Source: Streptosporangiaceae bacterium NEAU-GS5 (GTDB lineage Bacteria; Actinomycetota; Actinomycetes; Streptosporangiales; Streptosporangiaceae). From it: a stretch of 64,000 nucleotides of DNA. Where the stretch lies: the NCBI GenBank assembly GCA_017592665.1, contig JAGFNW010000004.1:1-64000 (forward strand), written 5' to 3'. Under the pieces are notes generated by a model. That model saw only the letters and a list, made by a program, of their open reading frames with translations, was not told the origin of the DNA and did no database searches. Shown one piece after another: positions 15,871 through 25,410 of the stretch (positions are counted from its first letter, which is position 1; each line of letters starts with the position of its first letter). The position numbers were made by a program, and so were the translations under genes.

Positions 15871-18800
15871 TCAGTAGTACTCGTCCCGATATCTGGGACT
15901 GTTGGTGACCACCACCCAGAACGGGTCGCCTTCCAGAATCCGGTAGCGCTGCCACAGGATGTTCTGCCGTGCCCCGCCCGAGGTGTTGGCGGCCTTCGAG
16001 ATCGGCCGGACCGAGTAGTCGAAGTTCGGGCTGGCCGCCCCTTCATGCGTCTGCGCGAACGGGAACTCGTCGCATTCCTTGCCGAATCGCTCTGTGTCAG
16101 TCCAATACTGAACGCAGGCCGAACCCATCGCGTCCCGGTTGGCGTCCTCGACGGCCGGATCGACGGCGCGGGTCAGCGGATAGGAGATCGGCTGACCCGG
16201 GCGGCCAGGGATCTTCTTGTTGACGCCCGGCGGCTTGGTGGCGTCCGGTGTGTCGTACGCGAACTTGATGTGCGCCGCGAGCTCGGCGGCCTTGTTGGTC
16301 GCGCCGTTCACCTCGGCGGCGGTGCTCACCTTCATCGTGGGGATACTCCGGACGAGCACGCATCCACCGTAGTACATCAAGATCAATCGCGAGGTGTCAC
16401 ATTGGACGACAGGCTCGTTTCCCGCCTTCACGCCGTTGTACCAGATGGACAGGCCGGTGTTCACCTCCCGCCAGCCGTCGGGCGCGTTCACCTGGAGCGT
16501 CGGTTTGATCGTGCAGGTGGAGACCTTGTCGGGCCGCCCGGAGAGGTTCTCGTCCGAGTGGTAGACGAACGGCTTGGAAATCCGATCCCCGCTGTCCCAC
16601 TCGGTGATCTTCTTGCCTTCGATCAGCGGCGTGGTGTCGTCGCAGTCGCCGCTCATCCGCCACCGCGGAGTGAGGATGATCTTCGACGCCAGGGTCAGCG
16701 GGACTCCCGTCTCGTAGACGCCGTCAATGCGCGACCAGCCTCGGATCTCCCGGCTTCCGTATACCGACAGCGGCCAGCTCGCACCCTCTGCCGGTGTTTT
16801 GATCCCCTTCCCCACGTAGGTGTGGATGACCGAGGTGAACCACCAGCGACTCTGACCTACCTTCACCCGGCCCCATGACCCGCCTGAGTAGACGTTCCGC
16901 CAGAACGTGACGGCCTGTTTCTGTATCAGGCACCAGCCGTACGAGTTCTTGGTCCACCCGTCGGCGTTGAGCCCGACCACCGCCCGAGCGGTGTTGGCGT
17001 CGCATTCCGCGAAGTCGACATGCTTGTAGAACGCGCGGTTGGGAAGGTCGGCCGGACCGGGCAGGCTCGTGGCGGTGGTCACGTTCGCGGCCGCATCCGA
17101 GGCCGCCCGCTTGGCCGCGGCGCCGCGGGCGGCCAACCCGAGGGCTGCCGAATCCCATGACACCGAGAACGACCAGGTATAGGTCGCCATCGCACTGCCG
17201 GCCGCGTTTCTGACCCCGCTGAGACGTGCCGTGTACTGGGTTTCCTCGAAGAAGGCGAACAGGTCGGTGGCCGTGAACGTCACGGTCGTTCCCTGAGCGC
17301 TGATGGAACTGGTTCCGGCCACAGTGGCACCGGATAGGTCGGTGACTGTGAGAGTTCCGCTGACGACCGGTTCACTCAGCGTCGCGGTCACCTGGGTGAG
17401 GAACGGCGACACGTCCGTTCGCCCGTTGGCCGGGGCGACGCTCGTGACCCGTGGCGACGACACCGGGCTGGGAGAGGGGGACGGCGAAGGGCCGTTGATC
17501 GTCGTGAAGGCCGAGGTGTAGTCGGCGAGGGGGTTGCCGGCAGAGTCCGTCGCACCGGTGACCGAAACGGAGTACAGGGTCGAACCGCTCAAAAGGCCGG
17601 GGACGAACGTCGCGACGGTGCTGTCGTCGCTCATCGTCGTCACGCCGCTCACCGCGTTACCGCCGGCGCGAACGGCGACCGTAGGTTGGGTAACGGGCTC
17701 ACTGAAGGTGATCTGCAGTTGTGTCGACAGTGGCACCGCTGTCGCCTGGTCGGCCGGAGTGATGCTGATCACTTGTGGCGGCGACGAGTCCGGTTCCGGC
17801 GCGGGGAAGCAGTCGCCCAATCCCGTTCCACAGTCGGTGATGGTGTCGGACCAGTCCTCGTCGGGCAACGGAGCAGAGGAGTCCTCGGCGGGAATGAAGC
17901 CGGCGCCCGCCTCCTGCCGGAGCGCATGCGCCTGTTCAGGGGTGACCGGGTTCACCGTAGGAGGATCGGCCGAGGGCGGCACCTTGGTGGCCAGTGCCTG
18001 CTCGTATGTCACGTCATCCGGGCTCGAGGGGTCGAGGTCGGACAGAAGCACTTCGCTGACCGCGGGCTCGTACTCGATGAAAAGGATCGGGGCGTGGTCG
18101 GGGAAGTTACGGTCCCAGCTGCCGCCCTCTGATGAGCGATACTGGCGCCAATTCAAGGCCGCGGTCTCACTTGCGGCCTGGAGGACGACGCCGTAGTCGG
18201 GGGCCGTTCCGCTGACCCAGGCCTGGACGGTCTGTTCGATCGAATGGATCAGCTCGCCGCCTCCGCTACAGCCCGTGCCGACGTCGCTGTAGGCACCCTT
18301 GTTGCCCACCTGGCCTGATGATGTCGACGGCGGTTGCGCGGACCAGCTCAAGGCCGACGGGTCCCACGAGGAGGTGATGCGGCGGGCGACGATTCCCGCG
18401 CCCACCTGCGATCCGCAGTTCTGATTGTTGGGGCCACCGGATCGATAGTTCCACAGCATCAGGTCGGCGTTGAGGATGTGCGATCCGTCGAGATCGGTTC
18501 CGGCCACCACATACTGCAGGTAGACGCGGGCCACATCCTGACTCGTGCTGGTCGTCCCCGCCCGCAGCCACGTGGCGGACAGCTGTGAGGTGGTGAACGT
18601 CTTGCTGATGAACGTGTCCGCCCGCATTCCCGCGCCGACGAAAACGCTGGAGATGGACATCGTCACGGGATAGGTGACCGCCGGGTCGCCCAGCAGGCTC
18701 TCGTCCGGCCGCAGAACCACGAGTGACGTCGCACCCGCACGTTCGACCGAGGCGTCGACGACACCTACGTGCCCGCTGTCCGGAGACCGTTCGGCCGTCG

Positions 18801-19542
18801 CGTCGCTCGCGAAGACCGTAAGAGGCGGCGCGGCCGCGGTTCCCGCCGCGGTCTTGAGTTGCGGCCGGCGATCAAGAGTCATCCCATACGTCATTCCGGC
18901 GGGCAAGCTGATGGGAAGCCGGATCGTGAGTGGTCCGCTGGGACGGGACCGGACGACGACGCTCTGGGAGAACCCGTCGGGAAGCGCGGCGACTACGAGA
19001 TCGACGCCGTTGCCCGCCGCGTCGGGATAAGTGACCGTATTGCGGTTCAGGCGCGGGGCCGGCAGCTTCGTGGTCGAGACGAAGCCGCTCCCGTTTTGGG
19101 CCGACACGATTTCCTTGTCGTTCAGCCGACCGAACGACAGCGGCGTCTTCACGTATGCCGCGGTCAACCGGCCGGCACGCTCGACGACCGTCGTGTCAAT
19201 GGGCTTCCATTTCCGGCTCGTCGAATCCAGCAGCTGGATCGGGCCCGTGTGGAGTTCGGCCTGAAGCGATCTGCCGTCCGGGTTGGCCCAGACCTTCATG
19301 CTCTCGGTGAATCTTTCGGGGAGCTCCACCCGCTGCCCGGTCCTCACGGCCATGGCCTGGGCGGATGCGAGCGCTGGATCATTCGGCGCCGTAGTCGCGA
19401 GTGGTGCCCGACTTGGCTCGGACGCATGTGCCGGTGTGGCCGCATTCAGCATCGAGGTGAGGAGGAGTGCCGCACCGATGGTTACCCCCGCGCGCCGACC
19501 CGGATTCAGATCCAGGGCGCGCGGAATTGTCCGTCTGTTCAT
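15871..19542 (-). CDS. Large secreted polymorphic-toxin-like protein with NucA/NucB nuclease tip
   Basis: 1223 aa. Residues 1-40 are a signal peptide ending AHA. Residues 50-290 match the N-terminal segment of actinobacterial RHS/wall-associated proteins (MKVWANPDGRSLQAEL, WKPIDTTVV). About 290-490 is a DNRLRE-type beta-sandwich. Two Ig-like Big_5 domains (about 585-690 and 700-800) are joined by a Ser-Pro linker. The C-terminal ~95 residues are NucA/NucB-like: KECDEFPFAQTHEGA supplies Asp and Glu, followed by the AANTSGG motif and RYRILEGDPFWVVV. There are no RHS repeats. It is best read as an exported nuclease effector, with the DUF6461 gene downstream as candidate immunity. Confidence 0.78.
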   Translation of the reverse strand: MNRRTIPRALDLNPGRRAGVTIGAALLLTSMLNAATPAHASEPSRAPLATTAPNDPALASAQAMAVRTGQRVELPERFTESMKVWANPDGRSLQAELHTGPIQLLDSTSRKWKPIDTTVVERAGRLTAAYVKTPLSFGRLNDKEIVSAQNGSGFVSTTKLPAPRLNRNTVTYPDAAGNGVDLVVAALPDGFSQSVVVRSRPSGPLTIRLPISLPAGMTYGMTLDRRPQLKTAAGTAAAPPLTVFASDATAERSPDSGHVGVVDASVERAGATSLVVLRPDESLLGDPAVTYPVTMSISSVFVGAGMRADTFISKTFTTSQLSATWLRAGTTSTSQDVARVYLQYVVAGTDLDGSHILNADLMLWNYRSGGPNNQNCGSQVGAGIVARRITSSWDPSALSWSAQPPSTSSGQVGNKGAYSDVGTGCSGGGELIHSIEQTVQAWVSGTAPDYGVVLQAASETAALNWRQYRSSEGGSWDRNFPDHAPILFIEYEPAVSEVLLSDLDPSSPDDVTYEQALATKVPPSADPPTVNPVTPEQAHALRQEAGAGFIPAEDSSAPLPDEDWSDTITDCGTGLGDCFPAPEPDSSPPQVISITPADQATAVPLSTQLQITFSEPVTQPTVAVRAGGNAVSGVTTMSDDSTVATFVPGLLSGSTLYSVSVTGATDSAGNPLADYTSAFTTINGPSPSPSPSPVSSPRVTSVAPANGRTDVSPFLTQVTATLSEPVVSGTLTVTDLSGATVAGTSSISAQGTTVTFTATDLFAFFEETQYTARLSGVRNAAGSAMATYTWSFSVSWDSAALGLAARGAAAKRAASDAAANVTTATSLPGPADLPNRAFYKHVDFAECDANTARAVVGLNADGWTKNSYGWCLIQKQAVTFWRNVYSGGSWGRVKVGQSRWWFTSVIHTYVGKGIKTPAEGASWPLSVYGSREIRGWSRIDGVYETGVPLTLASKIILTPRWRMSGDCDDTTPLIEGKKITEWDSGDRISKPFVYHSDENLSGRPDKVSTCTIKPTLQVNAPDGWREVNTGLSIWYNGVKAGNEPVVQCDTSRLILMYYGGCVLVRSIPTMKVSTAAEVNGATNKAAELAAHIKFAYDTPDATKPPGVNKKIPGRPGQPISYPLTRAVDPAVEDANRDAMGSACVQYWTDTERFGKECDEFPFAQTHEGAASPNFDYSVRPISKAANTSGGARQNILWQRYRILEGDPFWVVVTNSPRYRDEYY

Positions 19543-19767
19543 TCGTACCCCGTTCTTTGAATAATGGGCCCCAGGCGATGGTCGGTCACTATGACATGCG
19601 GGTCAAGGCGGCAAATTTGTGATCGGCCGAACACTTCGGGCACTGGCGGTGAATGGCGGAATTAAAAATGGTGCCGACGCGGACGGGGTTTTGGGGTTCC
19701 GGAAGGTTTGATCGATCACCGGGTCGGGGGAGGTTTCCGGCATTGGGCCACGACATCGGGGGTTGCT

Positions 19768-21159
19768 GTGGCACTGCACAAGGTGAAGGCCGCCAAGGAC
19801 GTCGAGGGCGTCGAAGACGCGGTCGACCTGTTCGCGGGGCCCGTCGGGTCTCGGGTCCTGCCGAACAAGAAGATCCCGGAAGGGCACGCCCGCCCCGAGG
19901 CCGTCTATGAGGTCATCCGCCAGGAGCTGCTGCTGGACGGCAACGCCGCGCAAAACCTCGCGACGTTCTGCACGACCTGGTCGGAAGACCAGGTGCGCCG
20001 GCTCATGGCCGAGTGCCTCGGCAAGAACCTGATCGACAAGGACGAATATCCGCAGACGGCCGAGATCGAGGCACGCTGCGTGGCCATGCTCGCCGACCTC
20101 TGGAACGCGCCCGGCGGTCATGCCGCGATGGGCTGCTCGACGACCGGGTCCAGTGAGGCGGCGATGCTGGGAGGGCTGGCGCTCAAGTGGCGCTGGCGTG
20201 ACCGGCGCAAGGCCGAAGGCAAGCCGTACGACAGGCCCAATCTGGTGTGCGGGCCGGTGCAGATCTGCTGGGAGAAGTTCGCGCGCTACTTCGACGTGGA
20301 ACTGCGGCAGGTGCCACTGGAGCCGGGCGCGACCGGACTGCGGCCGCACCAGCTCGAGCGGTACGTCGACGAGAACACCATCGGCGTCGTCGCCATCCTG
20401 GGCGTCACATTCACCTGCGACTACGAGCCCGTCAAGGCGATCTCCGACGAGCTCGGCCGGATCCAGGCGACCACCGGCCTCGACATCCCCATCCACGTCG
20501 ACGCCGCCTCCGGCGGGTTCATCGCCCCGTTTCTGCACCCCCATCTGGCCTGGGACTTCCGGGTCGAGCGGGTCGCGTCGATCAACTCATCGGGGCACAA
20601 GTACGGCATGGCGCCGCTGGGCGTCGGCTGGGTGGTCTGGCGCGAGCCCGAGCTGCTGCCCAAGGATCTGATCTTCGACGTCGACTACCTCGGCGGCAGC
20701 ATGCCGACCTTCGCCCTGAACTTCTCCCGGCCCGGCGGCGAGGTCGTCGCCCAGTATTACCTGTTCCTGCGCCTCGGCCGGCAGGGATACCGCGAGGTGC
20801 AGGAGGCGTGCGCCGCCAGCGCCCAATATCTCGCCGAGCAGATCGCCGCGATGGGCCCCTTCAAGCTCCTCTACGACGGCAAGGGCGCGCTGCCGGCCGT
20901 CTCCTACACGCTCGAAGACCCGGCCGGCGCCGGCTTCAGCCTCTACGACCTGACCGAACAGCTGCGCATGCGCGGCTGGCAGGTGCCCTCCTACCCGCTG
21001 CCCGCAGACCGGCAGGACACGGTCATCCAGCGCATCATGATCCGCCACGGCATCGGGCGCGATCAGATCGCCCTGCTCGTGGCCGACATCCGGCGCTCAC
21101 TCGACCGGCTGACCACGGCGACGGTCAGCGACGCCGAACGTACGGGATTCCACCACTGA
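19768..21159 (+). CDS. gadB: Glutamate decarboxylase
   Basis: 463 aa from the GTG at 19768 (GGGGG just upstream; length matches the ~466-aa family). It is a PLP-dependent group II decarboxylase converting glutamate to GABA and CO2, consuming a proton. Diagnostic parts are GHAAMGCSTTGSSEAAML (cofactor phosphate region), HVDAASGGFIAPFL (Asp that pairs with the pyridine nitrogen) and INSSGHKYGMAPLGVGW with the PLP Lys. The C-terminus ends in the GFHH tail typical of Gad enzymes. No glutamate/GABA antiporter is adjacent. Confidence 0.95.
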   Translation: MALHKVKAAKDVEGVEDAVDLFAGPVGSRVLPNKKIPEGHARPEAVYEVIRQELLLDGNAAQNLATFCTTWSEDQVRRLMAECLGKNLIDKDEYPQTAEIEARCVAMLADLWNAPGGHAAMGCSTTGSSEAAMLGGLALKWRWRDRRKAEGKPYDRPNLVCGPVQICWEKFARYFDVELRQVPLEPGATGLRPHQLERYVDENTIGVVAILGVTFTCDYEPVKAISDELGRIQATTGLDIPIHVDAASGGFIAPFLHPHLAWDFRVERVASINSSGHKYGMAPLGVGWVVWREPELLPKDLIFDVDYLGGSMPTFALNFSRPGGEVVAQYYLFLRLGRQGYREVQEACAASAQYLAEQIAAMGPFKLLYDGKGALPAVSYTLEDPAGAGFSLYDLTEQLRMRGWQVPSYPLPADRQDTVIQRIMIRHGIGRDQIALLVADIRRSLDRLTTATVSDAERTGFHH

Positions 21160-21163
21160 CGGG

Positions 21164-22405
21164 TCAGAACGCCGACGACGGGAGGTGGCGGTTGGGGCGC
21201 ACCGGGTTGATGCCATAGAAGACGAAGGCCAGCTGGATGAGGCCGAGCAGATCGTCCGGGTTGTCCATGGTCTGGCCTGATTGCTCGGCCTTCCGCGCGG
21301 CGTGCCGCACCGCGAGGGCGATGGCCTCCGCGCGCGACTTGGTGAAACTGACCCCGGAGAACCGGGGGATGAAATCCTTCGGATCCTCGGCCCACGCGAT
21401 GGCCGGCGCCAGCTCCGAATAGAACGGCGTGGCCGTCTCATCGACGTCGTCCGTCCCGATCGCCCCGTTGATCGTGTCCACGAGCCGGTCGCCGACGAAA
21501 TCGGTGCCGTCGGCCCTTTCTGGACCGAGGTCGTAGTAGACGACGAGCTTGTCGTTCTTCACGTGGTAACTGGAGTCGGGCTGAGTGGAGACGAACACCT
21601 TGACCTGTTTGAAGAACTGATAGACGTCGGGCGAGTCGAACAGCGGGGCGAGCGCGTGAGTGATCCTTAGGGCGGCCTGCTGGGTCGTGACGTTCACTAT
21701 CAGGCGCCGCTCCCGGCGCTCCTGCGTGCTGTGGATCCCCGGATAGGCCTTGTTGTCCAGAGCGATGTAGTCCCCCTGCTCCAGGGCGTCGCGCAAATCG
21801 ATCTTGTCCATTTCCTCGAGCTGGCTGAGCACCTCGAAGTTCTTGCCGCTGGACGCGATGATCAGATTGGCGACGTCATCGTCGGTGATCGGCACCGCGA
21901 GATACCCGGGGTCGCTGAAGGCGAGTTTGTTGTAAACGTAGGAGGACACGTCGCCGGGCGACATGGTGAGGCGGCCGTCGACGAACAGGTCTTTGTAGAG
22001 GTCCTGGACGAACTTCCGGTCGCGCTCGGCGTTGGCCTTCTGCCGCGTCGCGTCCTGCCGCTCGCGATCCTCTGGACGGTTGCCTCTCTTCGTCAGGGCA
22101 AGCGGCACTTGGGCCTTCTCCGGCGGCGGCTTCACGGGTCTCCCCACCGGGGATTTCGCGCGTTGCGAGGGGCTGTCGGCGGTGGTCGGCGTGCGGCCTC
22201 GCGCGGACTCCCAGGTGCGCTTCTCCGCCGGCACGTTTCTCAGGGCCGGCCAGGGGCGGGGGTGGGTGGAGGGGAGATCAGCGCCATCGGACGGCGTCTT
22301 GGTCTCACTGGACTGCGGCGTCTGCCCGGTCGTGGTGGCCGACGTGGTCGCTGACGACTCGTTGGACCTGCGTTTCTGCCGTGATTTGGAGCGCGGGTTG
22401 AGCAT
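21164..22405 (-). CDS. Hypothetical protein with low-complexity N-terminus, possible HopA1-like domain
   Basis: 413 aa. The first ~115 residues are Ser/Thr/Pro/Lys-rich and probably disordered. The remaining ~300 form a folded domain. ERRERRLIVNVTTQQAALRI, then FFKQVKVFVSTQPDSSYHVK, DKLVVYYDL and PRFSGVSFTKSRAEAIALAV follow the strand order of HopA1-family domains (basic strand, Lys strand, Asp-Ser, VxYY, FTxxR). In actinomycetes such domains occur in lanthipeptide and toxin loci. The match is from memory and weak. No signal peptide. It is convergent with gadB, 4 bases from its stop. Confidence 0.55.
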   Translation of the reverse strand: MLNPRSKSRQKRRSNESSATTSATTTGQTPQSSETKTPSDGADLPSTHPRPWPALRNVPAEKRTWESARGRTPTTADSPSQRAKSPVGRPVKPPPEKAQVPLALTKRGNRPEDRERQDATRQKANAERDRKFVQDLYKDLFVDGRLTMSPGDVSSYVYNKLAFSDPGYLAVPITDDDVANLIIASSGKNFEVLSQLEEMDKIDLRDALEQGDYIALDNKAYPGIHSTQERRERRLIVNVTTQQAALRITHALAPLFDSPDVYQFFKQVKVFVSTQPDSSYHVKNDKLVVYYDLGPERADGTDFVGDRLVDTINGAIGTDDVDETATPFYSELAPAIAWAEDPKDFIPRFSGVSFTKSRAEAIALAVRHAARKAEQSGQTMDNPDDLLGLIQLAFVFYGINPVRPNRHLPSSAF

Positions 22406-22554
22406 CGTCGTCCTCGCCTGGAACGCCGGAGGAACCCTGAAATCGCCGCCTCATGGTCGCATCCGGCTCGGCGTCCGTCCACCTGCCACACTCGTCCCTT
22501 CAGCCTGCTTCGATCCGGCCGTACGGCCGAACGCGCGTAAGGAGTTGTGCGGAG

Positions 22555-24003
22555 ATGCGACAGATCGTTCTCGACGGGACACGAGCCGGCGCGGCCGACA
22601 TCTCCGAGATCGCGCTCACCTCGATCCCGGTGTCCCTCGACGCGGCGGGCATCGATCGCGCCGCCGCCTCACATCGCGCCGTCAAGGAGATCATGAGCGG
22701 CCGCCAGGTCTACGGGCGCAACACCGGAGTGGGCGCCAACCGCGACGAGGGTGTGACCTCCACCGACGGCGACACGCATGGGTTGCGCCTGATGCGAAGT
22801 CATGCGGGCGGGATCGGCCCGCTTCTGCCCGCGCCGCAGGTGCGAGCGATGCTCGCGGTCCGGGCCAACCAGATCCTCGCGGGCGGCGGCGGACTGCAGC
22901 CCGTCTTCGCCGAGAGGCTGGCCCAGGCCCTCAACTCGGGCCATCTGCCCGAGGTCCACGAGATCGGCGGCATCGGCACCGGTGACATGACGGCGCTGGC
23001 CGAGACGGGGCTCACCCTCATCGGCGAACGCCCCTGGACCGGGGGCCGCGGATCGGCACCGACCCCGATCACGTTGGAGGCCGGTGAGGCGCTGGCGTTC
23101 TTCAGCAGCGGGGCACTGACCATCGGCCAGGCCGCCCTCGGCTGGTCGGAGATCACCACCCTGCTCCGGGCGACGCAGGCCGTGGCCGCCCTGTCCCTGC
23201 TCGCCATCGAGGGCGACACCGAGCCGTACGACGTGCAGGTCCACGCCGCCCGGCCGCACCCCGGCCCGGTGGCCGTGGCCGCCGAGATGCGCCGTCTCCT
23301 CGGCACGCCCGCGCACGCCCGCGCGCGGATCCAGGATCCGTACGGCTTTCGCTGCTTCCCCCAAGTCCACGGGCCTGCGGTCGAGGTGGCCGCGACACTT
23401 GAGCGCGTCCTGAACATCGAGATCAACGCGGCCGCGGAGAACCCGCTCATCTCCGCGAGCGACCTGACGGTCCACCACCACGGAAGCTTCCACCAGGCGG
23501 CCTTGGGGCTCACCCTCGACCACCTGCGGGTGGCCCTGCTCCACACGGCGCACCTGTCGGCCGCACGCCTGGCCATCCTGGCCGAGCCCGGGTTCACGGG
23601 GCTTCGGCCCTTCCTCGCCGAGGGCCCGGCGGGCAGCTCCGGCGTGATGATCCTCGAGTACTCGGCCAACGCGGCCCTCGCCCAGCTGCGCAGCAGCGCC
23701 TATCCCGCCGCCCTCGGCCACGCCGTGCTGTCGCGGGGCATGGAGGAGCACGCGAGCTTCGCCGCGCAGGCGGCCCGGCAGACGCTGGCCGCCGCCGGGG
23801 ACTACCGGCTGGTGGTGGCCTGCGAACTGGTGGCGGCGGCGCGTGCGCTGCGCCAGCGCGGCCACGCTCTCGACCCGTCGGCGCCGACCGGGAAAGCCTT
23901 CGCCGAGGCGGCCGCACACCTCGACCCCGACGGCGCGGACCGCTCGCTGAGCACCGACGTCGAGGTCGCCGCGAGCGTGCTCGACCAACTCGCGGCCGTC
24001 TGA
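22555..24003 (+). CDS. HAL/PAL-family aromatic amino acid lyase homologue with altered MIO site
   Basis: 482 aa from the ATG at 22555 (ggag upstream). The fold is histidine/phenylalanine ammonia-lyase: Tyr53 in VYGRNTGVG, RSHAGG, QDPYGFRCFPQVHGPAVE, NAAAENPLI, FHQAALGLTLDHL and GMEEHASF correspond to active-site blocks of HAL. The tripeptide that should cyclise to the MIO cofactor (Ala-Ser-Gly) is Gly141-Thr142-Gly143 within GGIGTGDMTALAE. A conventional MIO from Ser is therefore impossible. It may use an unusual cofactor, have another activity or be inactive. No hut genes are adjacent. Confidence 0.85.
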   Translation: MRQIVLDGTRAGAADISEIALTSIPVSLDAAGIDRAAASHRAVKEIMSGRQVYGRNTGVGANRDEGVTSTDGDTHGLRLMRSHAGGIGPLLPAPQVRAMLAVRANQILAGGGGLQPVFAERLAQALNSGHLPEVHEIGGIGTGDMTALAETGLTLIGERPWTGGRGSAPTPITLEAGEALAFFSSGALTIGQAALGWSEITTLLRATQAVAALSLLAIEGDTEPYDVQVHAARPHPGPVAVAAEMRRLLGTPAHARARIQDPYGFRCFPQVHGPAVEVAATLERVLNIEINAAAENPLISASDLTVHHHGSFHQAALGLTLDHLRVALLHTAHLSAARLAILAEPGFTGLRPFLAEGPAGSSGVMILEYSANAALAQLRSSAYPAALGHAVLSRGMEEHASFAAQAARQTLAAAGDYRLVVACELVAAARALRQRGHALDPSAPTGKAFAEAAAHLDPDGADRSLSTDVEVAASVLDQLAAV

Positions 24004-24005
24004 AA

Positions 24006-24080
24006 GCGCCGCCGTGTGAGGGAGGCGCGGCCGTGTGAGGGAGGCGCCGCCGTGTGAAGGAGGCGCGGCCGCGTGAAGAG
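24006..24080 (+). repeat. Four tandem copies of a 19-bp unit
   Basis: Units at 24006-24024, 24025-24043, 24044-24062 and 24063-24080 (last one 18 bp) share gcgcSgccgYgtgaRggag with small changes. Each copy holds a GTG-TGA start-stop pair and a purine-rich GGGAGG or AAGGAGG run. They lie between the lyase stop and the cupin gene. Confidence 0.85.
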
Positions 24081-24186
24081 GCGGCCCTTCAGGCTCTTTG
24101 CGTAACTCTTTGCGTGCGACCGGTCGTGCCGTCAGACGACCCGTGGAATCAGACCTGCGCATCCGATTCCACAGGGAGGTCGTTCC

Positions 24187-24624
24187 ATGCCGGACGCCGA
24201 GCCGACGCCCGCCGGGCGCAAGACACGATCCGACGTGTGGAAGACGGCGATCACCGTCATGCAGGAGGTGGAACCGCCCTTCATCCCGGCCGGGGCGCAC
24301 GCGATGACCATCGTCGTCGAGTTCCCGGCCGGCGACCCGGGAAGCCCGCCGCATCGCCATCACGGACCGGCCTTCGGCTACGTGCTGGAAGGCGAGATGC
24401 TGTTCGAGCTCGAGGGCGAGCCGCCCCGGGTGATCCGCGCCGGCGAGGCGTTCTGGGAGCCGGGCGGCGACGTCATCCACTACCAGGACGGCAACAACCG
24501 CGACGACGCCCGCCTGCGTTTCACCGTCACCATGCTGTGCGCCCCGGGCAAACCCATGCTCACCTTGGTCGACGAAGAGGAACTCGCGCAGCGTCGGGAT
24601 CGCCGAGTCCCGCGCGCGAAATGA
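24187..24624 (+). CDS. Cupin-domain protein
   Basis: 145 aa with an ATG preceded by gggaggtcgttcc. A single cupin barrel is visible, with motif 1 around SPPHRHHGPAFGYVLEGEML (metal-binding His residues and Glu) and motif 2 around GEAFWEPGGDVIHYQDG (His). This suggests a small cytosolic metal-binding cupin of the quercetinase/dioxygenase-like type; the substrate is unknown. Its last 65 bases overlap the opposite-strand hydrolase tail, so the two are convergent. Confidence 0.85.
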   Translation: MPDAEPTPAGRKTRSDVWKTAITVMQEVEPPFIPAGAHAMTIVVEFPAGDPGSPPHRHHGPAFGYVLEGEMLFELEGEPPRVIRAGEAFWEPGGDVIHYQDGNNRDDARLRFTVTMLCAPGKPMLTLVDEEELAQRRDRRVPRAK

Positions 24625-25387
24625 CCGCGGCTACGGCCGCCGGGTCGTCGTACATGGGGATGTGGCCGCAGCCGGGAAGGGTCTCCTGCCGGATGTGCGC
24701 GGGGAGCTGATCCAGGTGGCGGGACAGGCGCGGCGGCAGCAGCACGTCGCGGGATCCGAAGGCGACCGTCACCGGCGCGTCGATGGACCGTGAATCGGAC
24801 CGGTAGCAGCGCCGGGCGGTGGCGTTGTACGCGGCGGCGAAGCCAGGACAGGAGCCCATCGCGTGGATGGCCTGGCGAGCCTGCTCAGGCGTCATGCGGG
24901 TCGGACGGCCGTGCGTCTGGCCGAGCACCAGCATCCGGCCCAGCCGATGATTCACCATCCCCGACAGCAGGCCCGCCGCGTGCCGGGCGGCCCAGCGGGT
25001 GGCGCGCAGGCTGATCCGCTGGTAGAGCGGTGTGACGCCGCGCCACAGTCCGGCCGGCGACAGCAGGGTCAGCGAGGCCACGGGCCGGATGTGGGCGAAC
25101 TCGAGCGCGATCCAGCCGCCCAGCGAGTTTCCGGCGACGTGTGGAGAGGCGATGCCGAGGCCGTCGAGGAGCGCCGCCACCGCCGCCGCCAGGTTGGCCG
25201 GCAGCGCTTCGGTCTGCTCCGGCAGCGGCCCGGATTCGCCGAAGCCGGGCAGGTCGACGGCTATGACGTCGTAACGTTCGGCCAGCGCGGGGATGACCGG
25301 CTCCCAGGAGTGCCGCGAGGATCCGAGCGCGTGCAGCAGCACGAGCGGCGCCCCGGCGCCACTGCGGGTGTAGGCGAGCGAGCGCAT
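24560..25387 (-). CDS. Alpha/beta-hydrolase
   Basis: 275 aa. The oxyanion motif VLLHALGSSRHSW, the VDLPGFGESG strand, nucleophile elbow AGNSLGGW (Ser) and the C-terminal GCGHIPMYDDP with the catalytic His mark a standard alpha/beta-hydrolase of esterase/epoxide-hydrolase/lactonase type. The acid is probably the Asp in FGSRDVLLPP. No signal peptide. It is followed upstream by the SigJ gene on the same strand (24 bases), so both may share a transcript. Confidence 0.9.
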   Translation of the reverse strand: MRSLAYTRSGAGAPLVLLHALGSSRHSWEPVIPALAERYDVIAVDLPGFGESGPLPEQTEALPANLAAAVAALLDGLGIASPHVAGNSLGGWIALEFAHIRPVASLTLLSPAGLWRGVTPLYQRISLRATRWAARHAAGLLSGMVNHRLGRMLVLGQTHGRPTRMTPEQARQAIHAMGSCPGFAAAYNATARRCYRSDSRSIDAPVTVAFGSRDVLLPPRLSRHLDQLPAHIRQETLPGCGHIPMYDDPAAVAAVISRAGLGDPDAARVPLRRPR

Positions 25388-25410
25388 GTCCTGTCCTCCT
25401 CTACGCGGTC

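Noticed and set aside
22669-24480. 603-aa minus-strand frame opposite the lyase
   Set aside because: Antisense shadow of the HAL-like gene, low-complexity and without homology.
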